Assembly: GCA_017618625.1 (NCBI GenBank)
Contig: JAFZTV010000011.1
Span: 1-64,000, forward strand
Origin: Bacteroidales bacterium
Lineage (GTDB): Bacteria > Bacteroidota > Bacteroidia > Bacteroidales > P3
Direction: 5' to 3'
Length of the DNA stretch: 64,000 bases
Both the position numbers and the translations under genes were made by a program. Below the pieces are notes generated by a model. It was not told the DNA's origin, made no database searches, and was given only the letters and a program-made list of their open reading frames with translations. This document shows, piece by piece, positions 26,967 to 34,773 of this stretch. Every line of letters starts with the position of its first letter. Positions within the stretch are counted from its first letter, which is position 1.

Positions 26967-28187
26967 ATGAATAAGCACGTCAAATTGTTCTCGTTGTTGG
27001 TAGCGGTTCTCGTGTTCACCCTTGTGGGGTGCATCAAGGACAGCTATTATGACACTTACAGTCTTTTGCAGTCAAAAATCGAGTTGAAAGTAGGGGATAC
27101 CTACCAACTCTCCTTCGGCTACGATGCGGGTTATCCGACTGGGAACTCGTTCTTCGGTCATCAATATTCTTCCGACCGCGAGCTGCAGCAGCAGGGCTAT
27201 ATCTACGATGAGTCCCGTGTTTTGTGGAAATGTAGCGACACGAGCGTTGCCACTGTGAGCGCATCGGGTTTGGTTACCGCTATCGCCGTTGGCGAATGTA
27301 ATATCGTGGCCTACTATGGCGATGGCTATGATGTCTGTCATGTGGTAGTGCTGTCTGACGGGCAGACGGGCGGTGGCGATGAACCCGAAGGCGGTTTTAC
27401 CGACTATGGTGCAGTGAGCAGCCTTTTCTCTGTCGCCAGTGGAAAACAGGTGCGTTTCTCGCGTGGTAACTTGCAGTATCAGGCTTCCACCGACACTTGG
27501 CGTTTTGCTGAGCAGCAGTATGTCTCTGTGGGTTCGGACAATGCCAATGCCGCTGCCGCCTACACTGGGTGGATAGACCTTTTCGGATGGGGTACAAGCG
27601 GATGGAACAGCGGTGCCACAGCTTATCTGCCATACGCCACCAACACCGACAATGCGGATTACTATCCGGGAGGCGATGCCTCTAACGACTTGTTGGGTGA
27701 CAACGACAGCGCCGATTGGGGCCGTTTCAACGCCATCGCTGCAGGCGGTGACCAGGTGGGTAAATGGCGTACACTCACTTCGTCGGAGTGGAACTATCTG
27801 CTTGGTTCCAGTGCCGCACGTCAGGGAAAGTCTGGCAAGGCGGTCATCGACGGCACATACAATGGAATAGTTCTCCTGCCCGACAATTGGGTGCTTCCAT
27901 CAAGCCTGACCTTCACGCCTGGTGTATCGTCTGATTACAGTACCAATGCATACACTGCCGCCCAGTGGTCTGCTATGGAGGATGCAGGTGCTGTGTTCAT
28001 CCCCGCAGCGGGCTTCCGTGACGGCACAACAGTCTCAAACGTTGGCACCCACGGATACTACTGGTCATCGACACACATTAACGGCACGTATGCATACGAT
28101 CTGTATTTCTTCGGTGGCTATGCAAACGCTTCCGACTTGGGAACTCGTGCCATGGGTCGTTCTGTGCGTCTGGTTATTGACAAGTAG
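26967..28187 (+). CDS. Surface lipoprotein with Big2-like and FISUMP-like domains
   Basis: 406 residues; lipobox LVGC (Cys22). Residues 35-110 are a bacterial Ig-like (Big2) domain (VLWKCSDTSVATVSASGLVT, then GECNIVAYYGDG). After a Gly/Glu linker (GGGDEPEGG) there is a large domain with SGKQVRFSRGNLQYQ, WIDLFGWGTSGW, LPDNWVLPSSLTF, GAVFIPAAGFRDGT and YYWSST...GRSVRLV. That pattern belongs to the C-type-lectin-like FISUMP/DUF1566-type domains abundant in Bacteroidota and Fibrobacter. Ligand unknown. Third gene of the TlpA-TPR unit (gap 31 nt), ended by the terminator at 28220. Confidence 0.8.
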   Translation: MNKHVKLFSLLVAVLVFTLVGCIKDSYYDTYSLLQSKIELKVGDTYQLSFGYDAGYPTGNSFFGHQYSSDRELQQQGYIYDESRVLWKCSDTSVATVSASGLVTAIAVGECNIVAYYGDGYDVCHVVVLSDGQTGGGDEPEGGFTDYGAVSSLFSVASGKQVRFSRGNLQYQASTDTWRFAEQQYVSVGSDNANAAAAYTGWIDLFGWGTSGWNSGATAYLPYATNTDNADYYPGGDASNDLLGDNDSADWGRFNAIAAGGDQVGKWRTLTSSEWNYLLGSSAARQGKSGKAVIDGTYNGIVLLPDNWVLPSSLTFTPGVSSDYSTNAYTAAQWSAMEDAGAVFIPAAGFRDGTTVSNVGTHGYYWSSTHINGTYAYDLYFFGGYANASDLGTRAMGRSVRLVIDK

Positions 28188-28219
28188 CACATAGTTGCAG
28201 CAGACTTGCCAAAGATATG

Positions 28220-28258
28220 ACAGCCACTCACGATTTATGGTGAGTGGCTGTTCTTTTA
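28220..28258 (+). terminator. Terminator of the TlpA-TPR-lipoprotein unit
   Basis: An 11-bp stem ACAGCCACTCA / TGAGTGGCTGT with a 10-nt loop, followed by TCTTTTAT. Confidence 0.85.
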
Positions 28259-28325
28259 TGTGTCCAATAATAGTGATTTGTAGCGATTTTGAAGCCATAA
28301 ACATGTGTGAATGGTAGATTATTGC

Positions 28326-28333
28326 TACTTTTG
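28326..28333 (+). promoter_or_regulatory. -7 element of the beta-barrel gene
   Basis: TACTTTTG, 21 nt before the ATG at 28355. No TTG at 20-nt spacing, but a GTG-rich stretch is there. Confidence 0.65.
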
Positions 28334-28354
28334 CATTGCTTTTAAACCAATCAT

Positions 28355-28942
28355 ATGGGTCGCTATTTAACTATAGTTGCGTTATTATTTGTTTTGTGCC
28401 CATTGTCGAAGTCTCAGGACACAACACGCCACACCAGGTTCAGCGGTGGAATGATGATTCATACTGGTTACCTGACGGGCTATTACAATGCTGTTGACTA
28501 CCATGCAAAAGGTGCTCCTTTTGGGCTTGGCGGTGCGGTCCGTTTCCATTTCTTCGACCACCTCCGCGTCGGGGGAGAGGGCTATGTGTCCAAACTCCCG
28601 CAGTTGCACAACGGGAGCTACATTCGTCTCGGCTGGGGCGGCCTGCTTATAGACGGCTATTGGCAACTTGGGCGCTGGAAACCATACGCGGGCTTTACCG
28701 TGGGGGGCGGCTCCCTCTCAACCCTGTTGGTCCGCAGTGGCAATGCAAGTGACTGGCACTCCGAAACCGACGTCATGCTGCACAACGGTGCTGTGATGAT
28801 TTTTGACCCGTTTGTTGGCTTGGAGTTCTCCGTCACGAAGTCTTTTAATCTTACTTTGAAAGCCGACTATATTTTAACGCTTAACAACCGGGAATGTCCT
28901 GCTGGAGTAAGGGTTTACTTTGGCTTTGTGTTCGCTCGCTGA
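28355..28942 (+). CDS. Small outer-membrane beta-barrel protein
   Basis: 195 residues; signal peptide 1-20 (MGRYLTIVALLFVLCPLSKS). The mature chain is a run of alternating-hydrophobic strands rich in Gly and aromatics (GGMMIHTGYLTGYY, GLGGAVRFHFFDHLRVGGEGYV, YAGFTVGGG, FNLTLKADYILTL) and ends in VRVYFGFVFAR, close to an outer-membrane insertion signal. Predicted eight strands, as in small OmpA/OmpW-like barrels. Function unknown. Single-gene unit between a terminator and the next promoter. Confidence 0.8.
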   Translation: MGRYLTIVALLFVLCPLSKSQDTTRHTRFSGGMMIHTGYLTGYYNAVDYHAKGAPFGLGGAVRFHFFDHLRVGGEGYVSKLPQLHNGSYIRLGWGGLLIDGYWQLGRWKPYAGFTVGGGSLSTLLVRSGNASDWHSETDVMLHNGAVMIFDPFVGLEFSVTKSFNLTLKADYILTLNNRECPAGVRVYFGFVFAR

Positions 28943-28985
28943 GCGTTGTCTGTGTTCAAACAATTGTGCTTTCAGTTTTATTGTG

Positions 28986-28993
28986 TAATTTTG
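28986..28993 (+). promoter_or_regulatory. -7 element of the glycosyltransferase pair
   Basis: TAATTTTG, 44 nt before the ATG at 29038. Only the -7 box is convincing. Confidence 0.55.
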
Positions 28994-29037
28994 CACCGAA
29001 TAAGTCAATCTTGATGCATTAACTGTTGACCAACCAA

Positions 29038-29739
29038 ATGTGCAAATTGCATGTCATAATGCCTGTTAAGGACTCGATGGAAACTGCTCGGGACGCCATT
29101 CGTGCCGTGATGAGTCTTCATGACGTGGATTTTACTGTTTACAATGATTTCAGTTCAGAGGAAACAACCGCGGAGTTGAGTGCCATGTCGTCCGAATATG
29201 GCTTTCGGTTGGTCAACTGGGCGGACTCTACGTCTCATCCGTCGCCCAACTATCGGCTGACACTACAGGACGCGCAGCGCCGTGCCGTGCAGGAAAAGGC
29301 CCATTTGGTCATAGTCGAAAGCGACGTGACCGTAAAAACCGACACCATAGAGCGTCTTTCGTCCGCAGTCGTTGACGGTGTGGGGCTTGTGGCTGCGGTC
29401 ACGGTTGATTCCAACGGGGAGATTAATTTCCCGTACCTGTACGCACGTAAGCTTACTGGAGGAACTGTTCCCACAAGCAAGCGCCTGAGTATCTGCTGCA
29501 CGCTTGTTTCAAATGAATTTCTTGGACGCTACAGTTTCGATGCTCTCGACCCCGACAAGCAGTGGTACGATGTCTTTATCTCTCACCAGTCTCTTCGTCT
29601 TGGCTTTCGGAACCTTTTGATGTTGGACAACAGGGTGTTGCATCGCCCTCACTCGTCACGCCCATGGAAACTCTTGAAATACACCAATCCGCTGAAATAC
29701 TATTGGCTCAAGATTGTTAACAAACGCGACCGTATATGA
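29038..29739 (+). CDS. Family 2-like glycosyltransferase
   Basis: 233 residues from the ATG at 29038 (a TTG 12 nt earlier is in frame but less likely). GT-A type Rossmann start CKLHVIMPVKDSMETARDAI, then VDFTVYNDFSSEET (nucleotide-sugar site), and HLVIVESDVTVKTDT where ESDV is the probable metal-binding DxD equivalent. The C-terminus is basic (KLLKYTNPLKYYWLKIVNKR), fitting a membrane-associated cytoplasmic enzyme. Overlaps the next glycosyltransferase gene by 4 nt (ATGA), so translation is coupled. Acceptor unknown; a surface polysaccharide or LPS role is inference. Confidence 0.75.
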   Translation: MCKLHVIMPVKDSMETARDAIRAVMSLHDVDFTVYNDFSSEETTAELSAMSSEYGFRLVNWADSTSHPSPNYRLTLQDAQRRAVQEKAHLVIVESDVTVKTDTIERLSSAVVDGVGLVAAVTVDSNGEINFPYLYARKLTGGTVPTSKRLSICCTLVSNEFLGRYSFDALDPDKQWYDVFISHQSLRLGFRNLLMLDNRVLHRPHSSRPWKLLKYTNPLKYYWLKIVNKRDRI

Positions 29740-30452
29740 AAGTCTATAGTTTGTTGGTGGTCAAGGACGAGGCCGATGTCGTTGCACTCTCGGTGGCCGA
29801 TGCGTGCCGTTGGAGTGACAAGGTCGTCGTAATCGACAACGGCAGCAGCGACGGCACATGGGAACTCATCAACCGCATGGCTTCCACCGAACCTCGGATT
29901 GTCCCTTTTTTGAGGTATGAAGGACCATTCCACATAGGTCTTCGGGCTCAGGCTTTCAGGGCGTTCCGCAACGAAATGCGTATCGGTGACTGGTGGTGTG
30001 TCAGGCTTGATGCCGATGAGTTCTATCCGGGCGATGTGCGAGCTTTTTTGTCCAAGGTTCCTTGGTATTGCCGTACCGTCAAGAAATGCAGCATCGACTA
30101 TGTCCTCACGCACGAGGATTTTGACGAGGGCTTTCTGACTGGCGTTTTTTCGGAAGACAGGGAAAAGATTCGTTATGCGCTTCCCGAGCGGCGCGAAGAA
30201 AGGCGTTTTATGCGTCATTCGCCATTCCTTGTCTGGCTTTCTCGTTGGCGTTACCCGCATCCTTGGGGGCTCGTTGCCAAAAAGCGCATAGCTGTTGACC
30301 ACTACCAGTATCGCAGTATCGAGCAGATGCAGCGCCGTTTTCTTAACAGAAAGAAAGCTAAATCTGACGGCTGTGGTTCATTCAGCCATGAAAATGGAGC
30401 AGGATGGCGTGATTATCTGCGCCACCGCGCCGATTGCCGTCTCGTTAAATAG
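29736..30452 (+). CDS. Family 2 glycosyltransferase
   Basis: 238 residues. KVYSLLVVKDEADVVALSVA begins the GT-A fold; VVVIDNGSSDGTWELI is the classical nucleotide-binding loop and VRLDADEFYPGD carries the metal-binding DAD. A Lys/Arg-rich second half (RREERRFMRHSPFLVWLSRW, RFLNRKKAKSDGCGSF) resembles LPS-core type transferases of the WaaE/KdtX group. Translationally coupled to the previous gene. Its stop is 2 nt from the stop of the convergent histidine kinase gene, with no terminator between. Confidence 0.85.
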   Translation: MKVYSLLVVKDEADVVALSVADACRWSDKVVVIDNGSSDGTWELINRMASTEPRIVPFLRYEGPFHIGLRAQAFRAFRNEMRIGDWWCVRLDADEFYPGDVRAFLSKVPWYCRTVKKCSIDYVLTHEDFDEGFLTGVFSEDREKIRYALPERREERRFMRHSPFLVWLSRWRYPHPWGLVAKKRIAVDHYQYRSIEQMQRRFLNRKKAKSDGCGSFSHENGAGWRDYLRHRADCRLVK

Positions 30453-30454
30453 TT

Positions 30455-31687
30455 TTACGCTCTTGGCAGGCGGATGATGAAGGTCGAGCCTTTGCCTAGT
30501 TCGCTTTCGATGCCGATTTTGCCTTTGTGGGCTTTGACGACCTGCATGACGTAGTTGAGGCCTATGCCGAAACCTTTGACGTCGTGGCGGTCGCCGGTGG
30601 AGACGCGATAGAAATTCTCGAATATGTGGCGGCGGTCCTCCTTTGATATGCCGATACCGTTGTCGGCTATGCTGATGCGGACATATTTGCCTTCCACAGC
30701 GGTTGCGACCTTGACGGTCGGATTCTTTGGCGAGTATTTTATCGCGTTGTCAATGAGGTTGCTAATCATGTTCGACAGGTGGTCCTGGTCGCCATATACG
30801 GTCACTTTCTCGGCCGTGTAGTCCTCTGAAGAGGAACCGTTGGCGTCGGAGAGTCGCACCTGTGCGCGCTGCACCTCGTCGGCTATCAGTTGGTTGATGT
30901 CTATTTCGGTATATTTCAGCGTGAATTTCTTCCGCGCCATGCGTGAGTTGCGTAGCACCGCTTCGACCAGTCGCAGCATGCGCTCATTCTCGTCGTGTAT
31001 AACCTCGATGTGGTGCTTGGTATCGCACTCGGGGGTGTCCATGTTCTCGGTCAGGTAGCAGGTCTCGAGGCGAATGGTCGAGATGGGGGTTTTCAGTTCG
31101 TGCGTCATGTTGTTGATGAAGTTGGTCTTCATCTCGTCAACTTTACGCTGATTGTACATGCTGCGGGTGATGGTCAGGTAGGCCATGGCGATGATGACGA
31201 TGAGCATGATACTCATGAGCACCAGTACGTTGCTGTTCTTCATGAGGTATAGCGCCTTGTCCGAGAAGTAGAGAGTGATGTAATAGTCGGCCGGGTTTCC
31301 GCGGTCATCGAGGATGATATTGTACTTAAAAGGTGAGTCGGCCATTTTCTTTTCCTGGCCGGGTTTGCTGCAGAAGTAGAAGTATGTCATGCCGATGTCG
31401 CTGACGGCGACGGTGGGCAGCAGGTCAACGCCGTTTACGAGCAGGGCTTCGTTGACCGATGTGACTAGTGCGTCGTAGTCGAGAGCTTCTAGCGACGGGC
31501 TGTTCTCGCTGTGTTTGTCGGCGGCGAGGTTGCGTATGACCTCGTCCATCGCATCGGTGACACTCGTGTTAAAAAGGCTGTCGCTGATGGAAGCGGAGCG
31601 CTCAATCTGCCATATCTGAATGGACACCAGCGCCGTGGCAGCTACGGTGAATATGGTGGATATGGTGACAATGAACCAGCGTCTCAT
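30455..31687 (-). CDS. Membrane sensor histidine kinase without adjacent response regulator
   Basis: 410 residues. TM1 about 5-24; periplasmic sensor about 25-152; TM2 about 153-173; then a HisKA domain with H196 in FINNMTHELKTPIST and an HATPase with N box LIDNAIKYSPKNP, G1 ADNGIGISKEDR, F box FENFYRVSTG and G2 GFGIGLNYVMQVV. The architecture resembles Bacteroides RprX-type kinases, which usually lie next to their regulator; here neither neighbour is a regulator, so the partner must be elsewhere. The stimulus is unknown. Confidence 0.93.
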   Translation of the reverse strand: MRRWFIVTISTIFTVAATALVSIQIWQIERSASISDSLFNTSVTDAMDEVIRNLAADKHSENSPSLEALDYDALVTSVNEALLVNGVDLLPTVAVSDIGMTYFYFCSKPGQEKKMADSPFKYNIILDDRGNPADYYITLYFSDKALYLMKNSNVLVLMSIMLIVIIAMAYLTITRSMYNQRKVDEMKTNFINNMTHELKTPISTIRLETCYLTENMDTPECDTKHHIEVIHDENERMLRLVEAVLRNSRMARKKFTLKYTEIDINQLIADEVQRAQVRLSDANGSSSEDYTAEKVTVYGDQDHLSNMISNLIDNAIKYSPKNPTVKVATAVEGKYVRISIADNGIGISKEDRRHIFENFYRVSTGDRHDVKGFGIGLNYVMQVVKAHKGKIGIESELGKGSTFIIRLPRA

Positions 31688-31758
31688 AATTTATATAACG
31701 TGAAAAGTGCGATTTAGGTATATATGTTAAAGGAATGATTCCTTCCACCCCAACCTCA

Positions 31759-31912
31759 CCTCTATCCCACCTTTATCCCACGTTTGTCCCAAGTTTATCC
31801 CAAGTTTGGTCCTCGGTTGTCCCACGGTTGGCCTTCAGTTTGCCCACGGTTGGCCCAAGTTTGGTCCTCTGTTGCCCCACGGTTGGTCCAAGTTTATCCC
31901 ACGGTTGGCCCG
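31759..31912. repeat. 11-nt tandem array C (AGTTTATCCCA / CGGTTGGCCCA)
   Basis: Fourteen consecutive 11-nt units with no indel (154 bp). Two interleaved variants dominate: AGTTTATCCCA or AGTTTGGTCCT, and CGGTTGGCCCA or CGGTTGTCCCA. Conserved core GTT followed after two or three bases by CCCA. This is the longest clean array in the window. Confidence 0.9.
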
Positions 31913-31956
31913 GTGCCATATCAAAGTCGTCTTTACATCGGCCCAACCCAGTAGTT

Positions 31957-31989
31957 GAGCAAAAGGTGAGCAGAAGGTGAGCAAAACCT
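31957..31989. repeat. 11-nt tandem array C2 (GAGCAAAAGGT)
   Basis: Three units: GAGCAAAAGGT, GAGCAGAAGGT, GAGCAAAACCT. Forty-four bp right of array C, same period, different consensus. Confidence 0.7.
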
Positions 31990-32263
31990 GTAAATTTATT
32001 TTATTGGTTTATAAAACGTTACAAGCCCTATTTTGCCCTTTTTTGTTGCGTTGAAAAGTGTTAATCGCCACATTGCCAAGATTTTGACTTTTGCATAAAA
32101 AAACGCCTATCCCCGACCAATTGCGGATGGTTGTATGGGAACTTAGTTGTGCAGCATAGGTAATGTTTCCGCTACGGCGGCAACGGCAGCCAAGGCGGAC
32201 TTCTCTGACTGGGTGGTCGGGTCGGGGTTGTGTGGTGTTTTTGGAGGGTTGTTTCTTTTGGTG

Positions 32264-32294
32264 TTGCGCAATCGGTCAATATTGCGTACTTTTG
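32264..32294 (+). promoter_or_regulatory. Promoter of mtnN
   Basis: TTG at 32264-32266, 20 nt, then TACTTTTG at 32287-32294. It lies only 16 nt before the ATG at 32311, so the leader is very short and an earlier in-frame start at 32230 is excluded. Confidence 0.85.
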
Positions 32295-32310
32295 CAAAAA
32301 ATATTTGGTT

Positions 32311-32973
32311 ATGAAAATCGGACTTATCATTGCTATGGAGAGTGAGTACCGCAAGGTCGGGGAGATGATTGGGGGTGACTGCGGACGGCTGGGCGAGAAC
32401 ACAGTGGTGCTGCACAAATGCGGCATAGGCAAGGTGAACGCTGCGGTGGGTACGGTGGGGTTGATAGAAAAGGAACATCCTGACTGCGTTATCAGCAGCG
32501 GCGTGGCGGGCGGAATTGACAGATGTTTGGATGTGATGGACATCGTGGTGGCGGAGCAGACGGCGTATCACGACGTGTGGTGTGGCGACGGCAACGAGAA
32601 GGGGCAGGTGCAGGGGCTGCCGCCACGGTTTGAGTCGGACACAAGGTTGTGCGACGCGGCGATGGCGGGTGCGGCAGGGAATGTGAAAAGGGGCCTTACG
32701 TGCACGGGTGACCAGTTTATCACTTCGAAAGAGGCTCTGGCCAAGATAAAGGCAGACTTCCCCGAGGCTTTGGCGGTGGATATGGAGTCGGCGGCGATAG
32801 CGCAGGTGTGCTATCTGAAGGGTGTTCCGTTCATGTCGTTGCGGATTGTGAGCGACACCCCGGGCGCGACGCCCGACCACTTCAAGCAGTACCTGGACTT
32901 TTGGGCGGAGCTGAGCGAGCGGTCGTTCACCAACTTGCGTGCCATACTTGAGCGGATGCCTGCGAAACTTTGA
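32311..32973 (+). CDS. mtnN: 5'-methylthioadenosine/S-adenosylhomocysteine nucleosidase
   Basis: 220 residues. Removes adenine from MTA and SAH, recycling SAM by-products and feeding the LuxS/AI-2 route where present. MKIGLIIAMESEYRKVGE starts the fold with the catalytic-site Glu region (E10/E12); ISSGVAGGID is the ribose/phosphate-type loop; VDMESAAIAQVC holds E159; IVSDTPG holds D182, the general acid. Start chosen by the promoter position and family N-terminus. Followed by tRNA-Arg. Confidence 0.95.
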   Translation: MKIGLIIAMESEYRKVGEMIGGDCGRLGENTVVLHKCGIGKVNAAVGTVGLIEKEHPDCVISSGVAGGIDRCLDVMDIVVAEQTAYHDVWCGDGNEKGQVQGLPPRFESDTRLCDAAMAGAAGNVKRGLTCTGDQFITSKEALAKIKADFPEALAVDMESAAIAQVCYLKGVPFMSLRIVSDTPGATPDHFKQYLDFWAELSERSFTNLRAILERMPAKL

Positions 32974-33033
32974 AAAGTGAGTACACAATAAATCCCGCGT
33001 TTGTAAGTTATTTATTGTTGGAATAGAGAAAAA

Positions 33034-33107
33034 GGCCCCGTAGTTCAGCTGAATAGAACGTCGGATTCCGGTTCCGAAAGTCGTGGGTTTGAATCCCGCC
33101 GGGGTCA
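33034..33107 (+). tRNA. tRNA-Arg (anticodon CCG)
   Basis: 74 nt. Acceptor GGCCCCG/CGGGGTC with one G-T pair; anticodon stem TCGGA/TCCGA around TTCCGGT, giving CCG; T stem GTGGG/CCCGC around TTTGAAT. Discriminator A at 33107, no encoded CCA. Confidence 0.95.
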
Positions 33108-33117
33108 CAAGGAATAC

Positions 33118-33156
33118 GGGAGTTGAAGGCAAGCCTGCTTTTGACTCCCTCTTTGA
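33118..33156 (+). terminator. Possible terminator after tRNA-Arg
   Basis: GGGAGT pairs with ACTCCC across a large partly paired loop and is followed by TCTTT. Weak T-run, so efficiency is doubtful. Confidence 0.4.
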
Positions 33157-33157
33157 T

Positions 33158-33205
33158 TGAAGAGTTGGATTAACTAAATAATGAAGAGTTGGATTAACTA
33201 AATAA
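33158..33205. repeat. Perfect 24-bp tandem duplication
   Basis: Two adjacent identical copies, 33158-33181 and 33182-33205, each starting TGAAGAGTTGG and ending AACTAAATAA. The second ends 8 nt before the ATG of the CPBP protease gene. Confidence 0.9.
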
Positions 33206-33213
33206 TATTGAAT

Positions 33214-34074
33214 ATGCATACACCTATCTTTCCGCAAACGAAACCTGTTCTTAAGCTTTTGGCGTTTCTGGGCATGTTTATCGGCATGCTGCTGGTGGCG
33301 TCGTGTCTCACGTTGCTCGTACCGATTTTCGGCGGCGACATAACTGCTACGCGCACCCTTCTGTGGGTGCAGTGCGGCACTCAGCTGCTCACGTTCCTGC
33401 TGCCAGTGGTGCTTTTCGTACTTTTCTACGAGAGCGACGAGCGTGGTTTCCTGAAGGCTGACTTCGGCGGGCGCAGCTGGACGCAGGCGCTTGCGGGTAT
33501 GGCCATAATGCTGCTGCTGGTGCCCGTCATCGACGTGGTGACGCAGTGGAACGACGGCTGGCACTTCTCCGAGCCGTTGGAGGGCATACTGCGCGAAATC
33601 ACAGAGCGCAGCCAAAAGATAATAGAGGCGTTTATGTCCGACGCCACGGTGACTGGCTTGATACTCAACATACTGGTAATCGCGTTGGTGCCTGCGGTGT
33701 GCGAGGAGCTGTTCTTCCGCTGCGTGGTGCAGCAGACATTCCACAAGTGGTTCAAGAACGGACATGTGGCGATATTGGTTACGGCCATTCTTTTCAGCAT
33801 TGCCCACGGCGAAATTTATGCCTTTGTGCCTAGGGTGGTGATGGGAGTCGTACTTGGCTACCTGTTCTACTACGGCCGCTCGGTGGTGGTGAACATCTGC
33901 GCCCACTTCCTGAACAACGCTCTTATAGTGGTGCTGTTTTTCCTGTATCACCGCGACATAATCGGGTTCTCGCCCGAGGAGCTGCCGTCGGTGGGCTGGT
34001 TGTGGAACATTGTCTTTATGGTTGCGGCGGGCTTCCTGTTCTATGTCACTTTTTTGAGAAAGGAACGGAAGTGA
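33214..34074 (+). CDS. CPBP-family intramembrane glutamic protease
   Basis: 286 residues from the ATG at 33214. About seven to eight hydrophobic helices. The catalytic core is complete: E164-E165-LFF-R169 (EExxxR) in PAVCEELFFRC, H198 in ILFSIAHGE, and H231 with N235 in CAHFLNNALIV. The family cleaves membrane substrates, known from CAAX processing and from bacteriocin self-immunity; the substrate here is not known. A TTG 6 nt earlier is in frame, less likely. A perfect 24-bp duplication lies immediately upstream. Confidence 0.9.
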   Translation: MHTPIFPQTKPVLKLLAFLGMFIGMLLVASCLTLLVPIFGGDITATRTLLWVQCGTQLLTFLLPVVLFVLFYESDERGFLKADFGGRSWTQALAGMAIMLLLVPVIDVVTQWNDGWHFSEPLEGILREITERSQKIIEAFMSDATVTGLILNILVIALVPAVCEELFFRCVVQQTFHKWFKNGHVAILVTAILFSIAHGEIYAFVPRVVMGVVLGYLFYYGRSVVVNICAHFLNNALIVVLFFLYHRDIIGFSPEELPSVGWLWNIVFMVAAGFLFYVTFLRKERK

Positions 34075-34221
34075 ATTTCAGGTTTTCACAACATGTAGGA
34101 TTGTTTAAATCTATTCGGAAAGGCAAAAATAGAAGATAATAAATCGCCTTGAAAATCAGGCGGTTTGTTGATAAAATTGTTGAAAAAGTAGAAAAATGTT
34201 AGGTAAATCATTTTTTATTAG

Positions 34222-34229
34222 TACTTTTG
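34222..34229 (+). promoter_or_regulatory. -7 element of the HU gene
   Basis: TACTTTTG, 54 nt before the ATG at 34284. Preceded by AT-rich DNA; no exact TTG 20 nt upstream. Confidence 0.65.
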
Positions 34230-34283
34230 CAACTCGTTTCGACTGAAAAAATAAGTTTTATAAACAGAAAAATACTTAAAGAG

Positions 34284-34568
34284 ATGACAAAAGCAGAAAT
34301 TGTAGCAGACATTGCACAGAAAACTGGAATCGAGAAAGTTGCTATTCAGGCAGCTGTTGAGGAATTCATGACGGTGGTGAAGGATTCACTGGCCGAGGGC
34401 GAAAACGTTTATCTGCGTGGCTTCGGCAGCTTCATCGTAAAAAAACGTGCTGAGAAGACCGGCCGCAATATCTCGAAGAACCAGACCATTCTTATCCCGG
34501 CTCACAATATCCCGGCTTTCAAGCCCGCCAAGACTTTCATGAACGACGTGAAGAATAGTAAAAAATAA
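34284..34568 (+). CDS. HU-family DNA-binding protein
   Basis: 94 residues from the ATG at 34284, the normal HU length; the longer in-frame reading would put a start near the -7 element. MTKAEIVADIAQKTGIEKVA is the helical dimerisation part; VYLRGFGSFIVKKRAEKTGRNISKN is the beta saddle leading to the arm; IPAHNIPAFKPAKTF ends the family signature. It bends and compacts DNA. Upstream of the COX24-like gene and RNase G gene, an arrangement common in Bacteroidales. Confidence 0.95.
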   Translation: MTKAEIVADIAQKTGIEKVAIQAAVEEFMTVVKDSLAEGENVYLRGFGSFIVKKRAEKTGRNISKNQTILIPAHNIPAFKPAKTFMNDVKNSKK

Positions 34569-34588
34569 TAATATAAATCAGTTTAACT

Positions 34589-34678
34589 ATGCCTAACGGA
34601 AAGAAACACAAACGGCACAAGATGTCTACGCACAAGCGTAAAAAACGCCTGCGCAAGAATAGACATAAGAAGAGATAG
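34589..34678 (+). CDS. AURKAIP1/COX24-domain small basic protein (29 residues)
   Basis: MPNGKKHKRHKMSTHKRKKR followed by LRKNRHKKR: 29 residues, 19 of them Lys, Arg or His. It matches the very short Bacteroidota proteins annotated as AURKAIP1/COX24-domain, related to the C-terminus of mitochondrial ribosomal protein mS38, so a ribosome-associated role is probable by family but not shown. It starts 20 nt after the HU stop and is easily missed by gene callers because of its size. The terminator at 34722 ends the unit. Confidence 0.85.
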   Translation: MPNGKKHKRHKMSTHKRKKRLRKNRHKKR

Positions 34679-34721
34679 GCTTCACGGGTGGAGTTCCTCT
34701 CGGATCTAACAAACTTTATAA

Positions 34722-34773
34722 AACAAATTACACAGCCTCGTCGGTTTCACCGCAGGTGTGTAGTTTGTTTTTG
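34722..34773 (+). terminator. Terminator of the HU unit
   Basis: CAAATTACACA (34724-34734) pairs with TGTGTAGTTTG (34757-34767), one G-T pair, with further CCT/AGG and CGG/CCG pairing inside; TTTTTG follows. Confidence 0.75.

Larger units (their letters stand above)
31688..32310. other. 623-bp intergenic region with two 11-nt arrays
   Basis: Divergent region between the histidine kinase and mtnN. It holds array C (31759-31912), array C2 (31957-31989), a lone CATATCAAAGTC near 31916 that matches the units of array F, an AT-rich stretch 31990-32110 and the mtnN promoter. GATTTTGACTTTTGCA near 32082-32097 resembles a decayed promoter. No convincing gene is seen. Confidence 0.6.

Noticed and set aside
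30400..31700. A replication origin or terminus at the change of strand near 30.45 kb
   Set aside because: The plus strand appears more G-rich to the right, but hand counts on the left were mixed (hydF and protease regions also G-rich), and no dnaA, DnaA boxes or dif-like site was seen.
31759..31912. Array C as a CRISPR
   Set aside because: Units are 11 nt and adjacent, with no spacers of 25 nt or more; no cas genes are in the window.
33158..33205. Attachment site of a mobile element next to tRNA-Arg
   Set aside because: The direct repeat is not a copy of the tRNA 3' end, and there is no integrase or phage gene nearby.
32143..33951. Minus-strand ORF of 602 codons across mtnN, tRNA-Arg and the CPBP protease gene
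   Set aside because: It runs antisense to two recognisable genes, a tRNA and a promoter; its product is His/Arg-rich without family motifs. A composition artefact.
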